Assembly: GCA_963514095.1 (NCBI GenBank)
Contig: OY741282.1
Coordinates: forward strand, 23,802,827 to 23,866,826
Origin: Eutrigla gurnardus
Taxonomy: Eukaryota; Chordata; Actinopteri; Perciformes; Triglidae
Direction: 5' to 3'
DNA length: 64,000 nt
A program made the position numbers and the translations under genes. This document shows, piece after piece, positions 47,601 to 60,363 of the stretch (positions are counted from its first letter, which is position 1; each line of letters begins with the position of its first letter). The notes below the pieces were generated by a model. The model saw only the letters and a list, made by a program, of their open reading frames with translations, searched no databases and was not told the DNA's origin.

Positions 47601-49741
47601 TTATATTAGTAATTTAGCATTGCAAAGCAGATCAGTCCTTTTTGGACACAGCAGCAATTAATAATTCAATGTGCATTATAAAAAAATATAGACTTCAGAG
47701 GGGTTGCCATCCCGTCATTTCTAGCAACTTCATCAAACAAATGCATTATGGATGTGGTTGTGAACATGAAAACAATCAACGCTACATCACACCAACAATT
47801 TGTCTGCTGTTCCCTGAACCTTGCTCACCATCAGGGGGCTCCTGGATGGGGATCAGGTGGACGGTTGGTCCAAATATTTTGAGATTTCATTAGTCATTTT
47901 AGGATGCTAGGCCAGACGTTATCCACCACAGAGTCCAAGTCATTCATCAACGAGCCAAAGATCCATAATGCCGACAGCTCGGGGCGGAATATGTGAGATA
48001 ATGAAGCATAATGTTTTAGTTGATGATCTAACTCGCAGCCTCTCAAATGACCCGAATAACAGCAAAGCGTTCTCGATACAAAAGCGAAGCATCCTTTTTT
48101 TCCGAAGGCATGTTCTTCCAATCAGGTGCAGGGAAGGTTTGTATTATGTCCCAGCGAGGGAGAACACATGTCAATCATTTATCCAACAGCCTGTTTGAAA
48201 TTAGACCTGTCTCTAGAATGCCTGTTGAGCCTTGCCAGACCACAACGAGCATATGTGGCTCAGCTTTGTAAGGGGTAAGAAAGAAGAAGAAGAAAAAAAG
48301 ATGGTGGATGTGTTACAGGATGCTAAAGCACATGCTGTGTAACCGAGTACGGAACAGGACGGAGAGTTTGGCTCACGTCTGACACGGCACCGTTCATTCC
48401 AGCCGAGTCTGACAGCTAACAATATTAGACGTCAACTCTTTCAGATCTGTCCGTTCGTATTCCAAAAGGGCTTCTGCTACCTATTAAATGTTTTATGCAT
48501 GTTCCGTTTATCAGAAGGTCCCCTAATAGCATTGAATATTTACTGAAAAACAAAACGTTAGAAGCTGCCCTTCCAGGAATCCATTTCATCACATGTTAAT
48601 GTCTACGTCTCTCTTCGCGAGGGTAGTCATAGCATATATTGGATTGAGAAAAAAATGCTTCTAAACTAGATGGTCACTGTTTTCTAATCCCTCGTGGTGA
48701 ATCTGGGAATAAACGGGAGAGAAAAGGGCTTTTTTCCCTTCATTTTAGCAGAGAGCTGTTCTTGAGGGAAGTGCTTAATCCCTAACTGCTCTAAGTGGAA
48801 CCATTCAGAGCCAACAGGCTAATGCTGTGGTTGAACTCGGTAGCTCCCAGGTGTGAAAAGTGTGTAACTGAGTGATTTTTTTGAAGAAATTGCTTGAAAA
48901 GGAGCATATGAACTCAGCTCATCTTCTCTGGGCGAAGCAAAGTGAAACACACACACACACAGTCCTCTCTCACTTAGTGTTGAGGCTCTCCCCTCACTTT
49001 AACTGAAACCTTCTCTCTTTTCACACCTTTTTTCCCCTCCGTTCAGCCCGACTGCTCCGTTCCGTCGCCCACTGATCGTTCTCCACCAATATTTGTTCTA
49101 AATTGTTTGATCAGATGCAAAACACACAAGACAATAACTCGACGCGCCGCTACGATGACTTCACCAGAGAACGAGAGAATCAATGAACAATTAATTCATG
49201 ATACTTTCTCATCTGTTCATTTTGATACTAAATATACCACCGGATTAAGAATAGTTGAATAAATAATGAATGCTATGAAATAAATAGAAGGCTTCAAATA
49301 GACGCGGCCTTATTCACCTGTTATCGTATATCATCTCCTTCTTCCTTGAGTATTCTGCTGACGGATTTAGATTAGAAGGGAGATTTGTTTCGGCGAACCC
49401 AAGCCCTCCTAATTTCTCTCCAGGTTGCATCAACAAACGACGAGGCTTCAATAGACTAAATAATGAGCTCTATTGGCAGCGGTGGGAGAAACAAAAAAAC
49501 ACATCTAATTGGAGGAGAAACTGTAAGAAGAGAAAGACGGTGAAAGGGAATGTTCAGGAACAAAATATGAACAAAATGAGTTTGATTGGTTTCAGGAAAA
49601 CCATTTTTTTCTTATACTTGAGTGCTGTGGAGATAGATCTGTGAGATGTTGAGGGGGGAAAGATGCCTTTTTAACATCTGACCCAGGATAAGGGATGAAA
49701 ATGAGCCTTTCAGGCTAACTCATGGCTCATTAACCTTTTTT

Positions 49742-49745
<4 letters not shown>
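47601..49745. other. Noncoding stretch, nothing recognised
   Basis: No recognised exon or element. A short CA run lies at 48950-48961. The block near 49370-49490 is complex and could be conserved, but this cannot be judged. Confidence 0.5.

Positions 49746-49772
<27 letters not shown>
49746..49772. repeat. (CT)n microsatellite
   Basis: About 13 perfect CT dinucleotides. Confidence 0.96.
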
Positions 49773-49777
<5 letters not shown>

Positions 49778-50169
49778 CATAAAATAGATTAGAATTTTAA
49801 AAAATGGTGCAATGTTTTAGATCCAGACTTGTGTAAAGCACTGTAGGGAACCACTTCACATGTATACAACCACCCGAAACCGCACTGCAAAACACAATAT
49901 TATGAATCCATGAAGGCCATGAAAATGCCTGCCACCCCACACTAACATCTACAGTAACAGCAGCCATGGACATTAGTACAGTAGTACATCCATATTGGCC
50001 GATTTTGCACCACACATGCTAATTCAGACAGCCAGGTGCCTCGGCCTTTTTTAACTTTAGACTCACTTCTGAATGTTCAAAAACATAACATGACGACAAA
50101 TTTGAAAAGATCATCCGTTTTGTGTTTTATGAGGTTCGGAGGGAAAGTTAGCTCCCCAAAAGAGAAGGC
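49773..50169. other. Noncoding stretch, probably partly repeat
   Basis: The right part (about 50120-50169, including 'gttagctccccaaaagagaa') probably belongs to the same percomorph repeat as the next feature. The left part is unrecognised. Confidence 0.5.
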
Positions 50170-50222
50170 AAAACATCTTCATCTCCCCCTGGTGGCTGGC
50201 TGCAGTATAGGTTGTAAACCCC
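50170..50222 (-). repeat. Dispersed percomorph repeat fragment, copy 2
   Basis: Reverse-complement match to 19214-19266, reading 'atctccccctggtggctggc' then 'tgcagtataggttgtaaacc' on the plus strand. The family continues a little on both sides, to about 50130 and 50240. Confidence 0.75.
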
Positions 50223-50659
50223 GCATCCTCCATGTTAGCAGATAAAACAAATCAATTTTTCCCAGAGATGCTTTCTCGCATTTTAGGTCGTTCTTATCCC
50301 ATTGATATACTCAAGTATACATATTTGTTTACTCATGATCCATCTTAATCCAGTCCCATTCGACTCTTGCAGGTTTGGGTTTTATTTGCTAAATAAATGA
50401 CTCGGAACACGAATGTCCTCCAAATGTCAACTTTTTGAAACAAGGTTTCTTTTGTTGATATCATGACCAGATCCCACTCCCCCTGAGCGTTCTAACAGCA
50501 GATTTTATTTGCTTCTAATTTAAAACCATTGCTGGAATTTGAATGAAATCCCCCACAAATAATGCAGCGATCGGTTGATCTTCCATTAAACATTGAGGTG
50601 ATCAAAAAACTTCCTGGAGTCATTCTCTTTTACAATAACCAACCCTTTTACATCATAGA
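50223..50659. other. Noncoding stretch, nothing recognised
   Basis: AT-rich complex sequence with no exon or recognised element beyond the end of the repeat. Confidence 0.55.
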
Positions 50660-50666
50660 CCCCCCC

Positions 50667-50697
<31 letters not shown>

Positions 50698-50701
50698 ACA
50701 C
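50660..50701. repeat. C24 homopolymer joined to (CA)n
   Basis: Twenty-four consecutive C followed directly by about nine CA units. Length is likely unstable and error-prone. Confidence 0.95.
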
Positions 50702-50946
50702 TCTCCTCTCACCCGTACCAAGGCCCTCTGTCTTTACATCCTGGTCACACTAACCAAAATATTGACGTTCATTAGTCAGATGCATGTCAAAGGAAGCCAA
50801 CGGATTAGATTCAGATGGCGGATGGAAAGCCAGAGGGGCTGCTGATGAAATCTGGACCGCAGAACCAAGGCTGAGGGATCTGAGGGAGGGTGGTGTGGTG
50901 AGACGGGCGCACACACAAAACGCTCATGCAGGGCCCAATTTGCACA

Positions 50947-50948
<2 letters not shown>

Positions 50949-50988
<40 letters not shown>
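50949..50988. repeat. (CA)n microsatellite
   Basis: About 20 perfect CA dinucleotides. Together with the arrays at 50683 and 51128 it forms a cluster of three CA tracts in 500 bp. Confidence 0.97.
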
Positions 50989-50989
<1 letters not shown>

Positions 50990-51125
50990 CTGCGTCTACA
51001 TGAAAAGGCACACACGCTTAAGGACGCGTTCTTCTATCCACATAAAAAAAAGGACTGGTATTATGCACATGGACTCACACATGCATGCACACATTATGAT
51101 CGTTTCCTGGAGACATGCAAGGACA

Positions 51126-51127
<2 letters not shown>

Positions 51128-51168
<41 letters not shown>
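51128..51168. repeat. (CA)n microsatellite
   Basis: About 20 perfect CA dinucleotides followed by a shorter CA run after 'tt'. Confidence 0.97.
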
Positions 51169-51169
<1 letters not shown>

Positions 51170-51877
51170 TCACACACAGAGTGAGGCAAAAGACCGCAAG
51201 GCTCTGTGTTGAGGTTAGGCTTCGTTTCATCTCGGGCTGAGGCCTAAATCTCCTCAGACAGGGGCCTCGCTTTGAAACATTCCCCCAGCAGCCAAGCTCT
51301 CACCCTGGCATGTGTGAAGCTCTGAAGTTGTGGTTGACTCTGGGCTTTCTCTGCTTTTTACTATTTTTTTTTTATTCCATCTATGTTTTTTATCCTCTTC
51401 TCTAATAAAAGGACTTTTTCCCCCTCTCTAAGCGTTTCATCTGAATGTAGTGTATCTCATTGTGCGTCATTATGTGTGTTTGTTAGGGGCTATATGTATC
51501 TTAACACGTGTGTGCGTTTTTATCTCTCTCATTGTTCTTTTGTGTCTCTCGCTTGTCCATTAGCACACAGCAGGATATTGAACTGTGGATGGCGTAGAGA
51601 GCAGGCGAACGGATATTCATCTGGGATAAATATAGAAAACAGACACTTTCTTAGGGCCCCCGAACTATGAAAGTTTATAGGAACAAGAGGGCTTTAAAGC
51701 AGATGGGCTTTGATTGCGATGGCTGATAGCACTGTGCTGTTGTGTTCACAGCTTAATAATGTGGCTTCTTTTTCTGTTGCATTTTTCACCAACAATAGGA
51801 GTATGAGTCGCCCCTGTTGGCTGCACTTTGGGATAAAATGCTTGTTACTCTGTTGAACTCTGTTTCGAGGGTCAGAC
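51169..51877. other. Noncoding stretch, nothing recognised
   Basis: T-rich and complex sequence without a supported exon or element. Confidence 0.55.
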
Positions 51878-52112
51878 TTAAAGGTTGAGTAGGTCATTTG
51901 AAAAAACACAGATATTTTGACTTTGAACGCATCACCCTTCGTTCAGACCTCTGTTTAAAGCTGCTCCCCCAGAACGCCAACGAGTGCTCGAGATCGGCAT
52001 CCACTTATTTTCCCCGGCCCGACTTTTCTGATTGGACGTGGTTTTACCAGTCCTGCCACGGCCACAGATCACATTTGTCTTTCTGAATAGAACGACCTAC
52101 TCTGCCTTTAAA
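51878..52112. mobile_element. TTAA-bounded MITE (second family)
   Basis: The left end reads TTAAAGGTTGAGTAGGTCAT and the reverse complement of the right end reads TTTAAAGGCAGAGTAGGTCG, an imperfect inverted repeat of about 20 bp. The interior has 'acccttcgttcagacctctg', 'gctgctcccccagaacgcca', 'ctgattggacgtggttttac' and 'tgccacggccacagatcac', landmarks of a common percomorph element whose ends read 'AAAGGTGCAGTAGGTAGG'. No coding capacity. Both ends lie on TTAA. Confidence 0.78.
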
Positions 52113-55100
52113 TGACACATTGTTTAACTGACAACATTCCAAAGCATATCCACGCAGCGCCACCCAAGATCGGAAATAAAGTGCCTCCAACTTTGCTGCA
52201 ACTGTTAGTGTTGCACTGCAGGAGGCTCCACAGTGATATCTGACTGATCGTCCAAGGACACAAGCAATGAATGTGATCTGCCTCACAATATTCATGGAAG
52301 GAATTCAGTATCTGAAGCCGCTCGATGCCAAAACACAGCAGCTGGCCCGCAGTTAACACTCTGAGCACTCCTCGCTCGCCGACTGGAGGAGCTTTGTCAA
52401 ACACACATTGTCAAACACTTTGTATTGGACGGTTTTTCTCTTTCAGTCAAGGGTATTTCTTTTGAAAACCGTTCACAGTGAGTTTTCTGAATTCTTTTTT
52501 TTTCAGAATAATGAGGACTCTGGAAAGACACGGTGCTCTCACGGCAGAGATCTCTCAGATGGACATCGCCACATCTGGTGGGATGAATCCCAAAATATAT
52601 GAATAATGCTACAAGAGGCATTGAAAAGAAAGCTTATTAGAAAATGCAAGTGTTCACTTTCTTCATCAGATTAGTTATCAATAGCAGATAATGAGATGAA
52701 AATGAATTTTTGCAGTGATTGCTTCGCTATCTGAAATATGCTAATGCAATCATCCTTATCCAATTACTTCATTTAGGGAATCAGTGTACTCTTATTTATC
52801 CAACATTATGCCGCTAATGGTCTGTTGCATATGCATTGAGTATTCTACATTGGGAAATGATTGCCCTGGTAATTGTACACAGGACTCTACTACTGTACAT
52901 CCTACTGGGACTTGGAGTGTCACACTGCATGTGGTATCGGCCAACATTTACCAAACCTTCTTCTTTTTCCCCAATTCCGATTGGAATTTTAATTGCAGAG
53001 AGGATTACGGCTGAGTGTTATGGATAATTGAAGCTGACAAACAGAGCATGCGATGGGCGACACGCACTGGACTAATCTTGTTCCCGCGGTTTTGCATCAA
53101 CTTCAGTGGGCCTCCGTTTGTGGTGACGTAGTCCACGTTTAGAGCTAATAGGAGGCTCTGATGGTTCTGAGGTTCTTTAGTGGTTTAGTGGCAGCATGGA
53201 TGGTGATTTCTTTTGGAGAGGCTCCTCGTTTCAAAGCAGGACTGAGTGTCCCTCCGAAACAGGAATGATTAGAAGTGAGGAGGATATTGAACGGAATAAT
53301 AATCCATGAGTCACAACTTATTACTGGAGAATGAATTTGAAACGTTATTACAATGGTGGTATACATAAGTGACATGTGTCCTTATTAAACCCATCCTAAG
53401 CATGCAGAGCAACATGGAGGACCTACTCCATACCCACTGAGTCACAGCCACCTGTTCCTATCCCTGTATTTGTTGAGAATGCTCTGCCAACATGATGCTT
53501 ACTAATAGATGACGGCTGCAGCTGTGATCTGTGTAAAAGGTGATCCAGCACTGCCTCATTTCCCATTCTACAGTATTTCCTATTTTGGCTTCAGGGTGAG
53601 TGACGGCGAGCCAATAGCAATGATGACATGAGGATATTGAATTCAGCTGCAGTGAAACAATAATCACACTTTGAGTTTGTGTATTTGTTGTGTTCACTGT
53701 ACTGGGTAAAACTGGATTATTTTTGTAACCAATAAACTAAACGTCATCCACCTCGAAGGGACGTTTCATAGTCCAGCAGCATATGTTGATTTAAGCCTTC
53801 CTTGATGTAATGCAAAGTCTATTTTGCTGGCAACACTTAGTGTGAGACTAGGCAGAGCGCTGAAGTCGCACTTACGAGGCTGACAGGCATCAGCTGCTTC
53901 ATTCATGCTTGAAAATCAGCGGATCATTCATCGGCTGCTCGCCTTCCAGCTGGCGTCTAATCACATTCGTATGCAGAGCCGCCGTCACAACCGGACACTT
54001 CATACCGATTACCCCTCCGACACCTTCACCGAGCGCCATTTAGCCTTCCACCGCCCTGTCTTCCTCCTTAAGTGTTAAGTGCTTCTGCTATTGTTGACTT
54101 TGCCATGATCTAATGCTCGCAGGCGTGTTTAAGGTGGAAGGACTTAGTTGCTGCAGAATCCTGATTGCTGCTGCTCCTTTTCCACCCAAAGTAGAATCAT
54201 TTGCTATGAATTGCCGCAAAAGTGTTTTAAAGCTTGAATTGGAGGACGTCACAGATTCAGAACCACTGTTTGTGAAAGATCTGTCTGAAATACGGCATGA
54301 AGTAATCTGCTGTAAGACATCTCTTTGACACACCGAGAATGAGCATATCACATAAACACACAAAAGGAAACCATTCTGCAGCCAACTGGCGTCCCGGTTT
54401 AGTCGCTTTGATCATCTGTTCTTCCGGAGCTTGTCATGCTGCTGGACAGGTGGTCAGGATGAACACGATTGAGCTGTTGATGTTGCAATAAATTGGTTTT
54501 CTGTGTCATTAAAGAGAAGGAGTCAGTTAGGAATGACGCGGCAGCTCTTTGAGAAGATGCAGCTGAAGCTTCATCAGCAACTTATCTTTAAGTGCAGAAA
54601 GGTGCAGAATTTTTAAAGCTTGATGTGTAAATCTGGTTAGATGACTCGCCTGACATCGTTCTGTTAATAAATGATGCCGTCGCTGTTCCAGCTGTGACAT
54701 GTCTTTCAGGGTTTTTGACCGCACACCTCTGGAGAAGAGAAAAAACCCCTGACTGGGCACCAGTGTCTGCTTGTCTTTTGATTGGCAGTAATCATCGCAG
54801 TGATCAAACGGATTAGTGGAGGAAAAATCATCTGTCAGGAATATTAGTCAGCTTGAGGCGCAATTTACCACGGCTTCAGCGTTTCTATCACTCAAATCAA
54901 GGTTGCAAAAGACATCTGTGCTCGTCAAAGCTATCTGCCTTGTCAGTGCCTTCCTAATTTAACAGACGCACAGCGGGGGCGCGATATGCTGACAAAATAC
55001 ACAGCATACACTGAGGTTCTCCTTTTACTGATAAGCCTATATGATTGCTGGCAGAATATAAACTTTCTATGGTCATATATATACGGTTCATGCTGTCGGA

Positions 55101-56039
55101 GGAGAGACAACTTGATTGCATGTAAATCATCTTGGTAATGGAGCTGACCGATGACGTTTGGGTTGGAATCAAGCCGTGTTTTTTAAATGTGCGGTATTAA
55201 AGCAATCAAAAAAAACCAGCCTTAATCCGGTTAGTATTTAGCGAGATGATTAGACTGGTGTCACATGTTGGAACATCACTGCATGTGACCATCAAGAGAA
55301 ACGTTCCTCATCAGGGCAAAACATGATGAGCCTCCACGGGACATGAATAGGGAGAAAACCCATAACTATGCTACGTCACCTCATCATCAACACACCGTTT
55401 ACTGTATAATCTCCGCTTTATAGATGGGGTTTGTTTGTGGAAACACATTGTGTTCTTATAGGAAAACTAACGTGTGAGTGCAACCTTTCTGAGGGTGACG
55501 ATGTGTTGGTTAAACTCTTGGTTAACTTTGGGATATTGGATTGTAGCTGGGTATATTTATTTGTGTAGCAGATGTCCTTCACAATAAAACACTAAAGTAA
55601 GAGACAAAAAAAAACAGTTACGTTGTAAAGGTGGGGGGAAAAGTCTAAAAAGATCTTGATCTAGAGACCCCAGGTATCCGATCCAAAGGCATTGAGTTCC
55701 GAAGTTTAGCAGCCAAAATCTCTTGAAGCCTGCAGCCAGGTCCAACCAATCTGGTGGTCGCCTGGCCAGACAGAGCTCCGATGGTAAGAACACAAATTCA
55801 ATGGGAAGCCAAAAAGAAGTGTTCCTGTTATTTTGCCCACTTTGAGTACCTGCCCCGCTCAGTTGTTTACCATGTAGCTACAACGAGCCCCGAGCCAGAC
55901 AGATATCCACCACATTAGAATATGGTAACATTTAGAGGGCCAGATTCGTCTCTGGCACCTTTTTACATTTCATGTTATGACAGGATTCACATCAGATAGG
56001 ACAAAAAAATAAATAAAAATTCTCCTCCTGCTGCTTTTG
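52113..56039. other. Noncoding stretch with possible conserved blocks
   Basis: No confident exon. Two polypyrimidine-CAG acceptor-like sites end at 52446 and 52506; after the second a 31-codon frame (MRTLERHGALT...) runs from 52511 to the stop at 52604-52606. At 52670-53040 the DNA is complex and AT-rich, with ATGCTAATGCAAT at 52738-52750, ATTTTAATTGCAG and a TGACAAACAG word, a regulatory texture. The remainder to 56039 holds nothing recognised. Confidence 0.45.
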
Positions 56040-56267
56040 TCAGCGGGGAGCAGAGAGAGAGCCAGAGGAACAGAAACCGAGAGTCAAAGAGAAGGGGAGG
56101 GAAATAATGAGGAGGGAGGGAGGGAGGGAGGGAGGGAACAATAAAGAGAGCATGAGGAAGAAAGGGATGGGAGGAAGAAAAAGAGAGGGAGTTAAGGTTG
56201 ATGAGACTGTAAAAACAAAGGGGAGACAAGAGGAGCGGCCGAGAAAGAGCGAGAGACTGAAACAGGA
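56040..56267 (+). repeat. Polypurine block with (GGGA)n G-quadruplex motif
   Basis: About 230 bp almost entirely A/G on the plus strand, with (AGGG)n at 56111-56137 giving at least six GGG runs separated by single A. Such DNA can form G-quadruplexes or triplexes. The minus-strand frames through it are Ser/Leu/Pro-rich artefacts. Confidence 0.9.
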
Positions 56268-57594
56268 AGCGTTATTTCTCACTAAAGTAACGATAGTCGA
56301 CAAGTTAAATACTGTGTGAGGTATTCAGTATTTTAATAAACCAAAGGAAATGTCAAGCACACAAATTGTGTCAAGAAACTTTTTTTTGTTATGTAAAAAG
56401 GAAAAATAATGTTTTATTACAACACATGTTACGCAGCACAGTCACTAAAGAATAACAGAACACCTCCAACAATGAGAGGACTGGATTTCACCCAAACGTT
56501 ATAATAGATGATCATCATCATCATCAATCTGTGGTTGGTTGCTTTGATTTTGTTGTTGTTTTGGAAATGTGTGGTGATCTGGGAACAGTTATGTATCAAC
56601 CCGCTCTCATTCCCAATCCATCCAAATACCGCAGCTTGGTCAGTGGCCCTCAGCATCTCATACCAATTCACCCCGGAGTGTGTTTGGCTTTCAGCTGATC
56701 ATTACCCTCCTTATCAGTCCGAGCAGGGTGGCAGGGGAGGACAGACACAGGACCTTCACTCAGGAGACGGCTGTTCATGTTCTGTGTCATACCAAGTCAA
56801 CGTTGGCTTATTTATTATAGTTTTGTTACCTTAGTTGCATAAATGAAGTTACGAATAACTGATGATGTCATAGAAGTGTCATGAGGGACGTCTCGGATCA
56901 GGAGTTTGACTCTTAACATATTTGACTAAGTCTGAGTAACAAACTGCACCAATCACAGCTCTGGAACTGTTACTTGGATTGGTAACTGTAATGTTATACT
57001 GATTTCAAATTGCAATCCAATCCACGACCAAACAGCGAACTAAATGAAAGGGTAGGTCTGAGTGAGGTGAGGTGTTAAGCTTTGAAGTCAACATTGATCA
57101 TCGACAGATTGTTTGATGGATCGTGATGTGTTTAACTTTATTCCAATCACCCAGCGGCTGTAATGAATAGAGTTTTGACCCACAAGGACTCCAGACATCA
57201 AAATCAAGAAAATAAATGTTAAAAATCGCCTTTTCGTCTTCTCTTATAAGTCGATAGGCAGACACAGACGTTTGACATAATGACACCAGTGCACATTTTT
57301 TTAACTGTCCAACAGGCGAACACAGCCCCGCCTGGCAAACAATGACATTTTCTGATTGTTTTTTTTATTTTTTTTTATCAGAGCAAATAAATATTGGCTT
57401 AGCACTGATGGAGGCTTGTGAGCCGGATGCTCTTTGTGATTCTGGGAATCAAGTGCCGCGGGGGCCCAAATGCATGTTGTTGCTTTCCATCAACGGTCTC
57501 TCCAATGAGGGGAAATCTATCTCCCTGACCTCAGCTAACACCCCGAGACATGCTGATAAACACTGAATATTTATCATACACCCTCACTCTGTCT
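56268..57594. other. Noncoding stretch, nothing recognised
   Basis: No exon or recognised element. There is a short (ATC)n-type run near 56508-56525 and T runs near 57359-57378. Confidence 0.55.
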
Positions 57595-57617
57595 CACACA
57601 CACACACACACACACAC
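57595..57617. repeat. (CA)n microsatellite, short
   Basis: About 11 CA dinucleotides. Confidence 0.93.
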
Positions 57618-58135
57618 CTTCTCCCTCTATCTCTCCCGAGAAAAAATCCAAATACACATGTGTGCTCAATCTCACCCTCACACACACGTGCATTTTTTTT
57701 TTTGTCTGAAACTCACACTGTCAACAAAAAGAGACATAAACAATGTGAAATGTCAAACATGAAGGCATGTGCCCCCACGCACCAGGAAAAATGTAACAGC
57801 AGGGAAAAAATGATGCGTTGTGTGTAAAAGTGTTTTGTAACTTTCAAGGACTGCATCAAAAGATGGACATTTGTTTTGCCTGTGGGAGGGTGGGGAAAGT
57901 TTCAAGAACAGTGTTGCAAGATGTCAAGATCCACAAAGATCTGTGTAGAGGCGCTCATGCAGAATTTAACTGTTTAAATGAGAGCATGAGAAAGTGGGAA
58001 CACAAAACAGATACATGCTACATCATGAGTACACGATCACTCGCCCTCTAGAAGATCACTCACACATTTCTTGTTGAAAACATGTTTTGGATGATTACTA
58101 CTCTTAGCAGTTCCAGGTTCCAATCAGTCATGCAA
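57618..58135. other. Noncoding stretch, nothing recognised
   Basis: No exon or recognised repeat between the CA array and the LINE fragment. Confidence 0.55.
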
Positions 58136-58500
58136 AATAGTGGACCGCTCCCTCCAAATGAAGGAGTTCCAGTATCTGGGGGTCTCGTCCACAGGTGGGG
58201 GTAACATGGAGAGGTCGGGGATGTGTCAGCAGTGTTCCCAGCCGTCGTGTTGGAGATGGTAGCGGAGCCGGAAGAAAAAGCTTTTCGATCCACGTTCTAA
58301 CCCTCTCCTGCGGTCGTGAGCTTTGGGTACTGAAAGAATATGATTGCGGATATAAGCCGCCAAAATGAATATCCTCCGCGAGGCAGCTGGTCTCAGCCGG
58401 AGAGATAAGGAGCACAGACATCTGGAGGGAAGCTGCCGGCCGTTCGGCCAGATGACGTGGTCTGGTCAGCTGATCAGGACTGGCTCCCAGCTGATAATGT
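58136..58500 (+). pseudogene. LINE C-terminal fragment (RTE-like), broken
   Basis: Successive plus-strand frames read VDRSLQMKEFQYLGVSSTGG, then, after frameshifts, words matching 'PTLTYGHELWVMTERTR' ('ggtcgtgagctttgggtact'), then MNILREAAGLSRRDK. This is the region after the reverse transcriptase palm of a very common teleost LINE whose intact form reads 'RIQAAEMSFLRRVAGLSLRDR'. Stops at several points, and deletions between the blocks, show that it is inactive. RTE-like assignment is from memory of the protein's C-terminal pattern. Confidence 0.85.
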
Positions 58501-60363
58501 AGCTCCATACTGGATGTGTGAATGAGAAGTTAGCCATGTAGATGTAAAAAGGTCATGATATGTCGATGTGTTTGCAACTTGTTTCTGCTGCCTCCAAGTG
58601 GCTAAAAAAGTACTGCCAATTTAAAGCCATCTTTTTAATCCTAATTACACAATTTATGGTGTTTTGCATTCATATTTTGTCGATAATGTTAATTTCTTAT
58701 CGCAATGAAAGGAAAGACATTGGATCACTGTGAGTTTGCCGCAGGTTTATCAATGAATCGCTCATTTAGTCTGTGGCTTTAATGCTGTAGTGTGCTTACT
58801 GAACTGTACCGGTTATTTACCCACTTTTTGGCCTTCTTCACACCTGTCAATCACACGGTTCTCCGTGGAACTGATCGCAGGTGGACAAGCTCTAAGTATC
58901 GCGTCTAGAATGTAGCTCCACGTTGCGATTCTCAATCTCAATTCCCCACTCTATATGCAAATAAACATGTGCATTTCCGTTTGCAAAGACCAAGTGCATT
59001 TTTTTTTTTTGTTGTTTTCAACCAGCAGAAGGCAGCAACACCCGTAGCTAGCCTGCTGCATTTTAAAAGAAGAGGAAGAGAAAATCAAAACAATACAAAC
59101 CGGTTTGACACATGTGTAATATATCTCCATGGGACTTTCAAAATGTTGAGGACGACTATTGATGAGGAAAAATCTGTATCTCATCCCAGCAGGTCCTTCT
59201 TCTCTTTTCTTCGATGCCGTGTTTACACAGACTTTTCTGTGCATTGTGTACTTGTATTTTGTCCAGTGCGTCTCCCGGCAACATGACGGTTTAATGAAGT
59301 GATGGTGTGTCCAGACTTCCCCTTTGTTGAGTTAGAAGAGCTTTGTCCCCGGTCAGGTGCTATATGTAGGCAGTACATTCATGGAAAGTCCAGAAGTTGC
59401 ACCTGAGGAACATCCTTAATTGGCTCCACCTCTGATTGCAGAGATAGCATTAAAATCTGTAACCATCAATTTAAATTTTCATAATGTTGTTTGTACCTTT
59501 TTTCCATGCCAGTAGTTTAGTTTTTTGATGTTTTTTTGTGTAGAACTCTCTCTTTTGTGTTGATGTGACTCCAGTCCAACTGTTACCCCTAATAAGCCTA
59601 TTTTTAGGTGATAATTCCCATGTGTTTTAACACACGTACACTCAATGCTTTCATTAAAGTGATTACATTCTTTGAAATACCAAACTGGAGGCAGACTTTG
59701 GTATCTGCTGAGAATTAAAACCATACAAAAGAAAGACAGAACCGGTTTTGCTCAAACATTCATTTCACTCTCTTATCTCCAGGTAGGATTAGAGCGGCGG
59801 AGAATAAATTCATGACCTAATTCACATTATTGAATTTCCAACTCAAGATGTCTCCACAATAGTCCCTGGGACTTTGTTCAGCACACTCCGTAAATGTGAA
59901 TAGGCCTTTTAATTTAAGTTTAAACCTATTAGGATCACATTTTGGAAACTGAGGGCCACATTAGCATTCAAGGGGAAATTCAGCTGTATCGTCCACAGAA
60001 GGGACGCGTACGCTCCATTGTAGCTAATGTTGTTCAGAATGTATTTGTGCTTATGATTACGAGACAATGTGGCGGGGGTTGCAATTTAAGACTTGGCAAG
60101 GGTGGGAGGGGACTGCCATTTAGTAAACCAGTGTTTATCAGTGGGGAGCAGACCCTTACTAATCCCTTGACCTGACCAGACAGTTTTCCTGGTATTATTT
60201 TGGAATGGAGATGGTACCATGACAATGATGACATTAATCACAATAAACGGCTCAAAAGAAATGAAATGAGAAATTAAATTTGCATGAGTCATAATAAACA
60301 AATGATAAATGATAAAGGTGTGCGCCTGGCCCTGTAACTTATATATTTAGCACATTTCGGATG
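58501..60363. other. Noncoding stretch, possible conserved element at 59.7-59.95 kb
   Basis: No exon. A T12 run lies at 58999-59010. The interval 59730-59950 is complex, AT-rich and free of repeats, with ATTTAAGTTTAAAC and TAATTCACATTA words; constraint is possible but unshown. Confidence 0.5.

Noticed and set aside
19214..50222. Inverted 53-bp match between 19.2 and 50.2 kb as a long-range structural pair
   Set aside because: Both are fragments of one abundant dispersed repeat, which explains the match.
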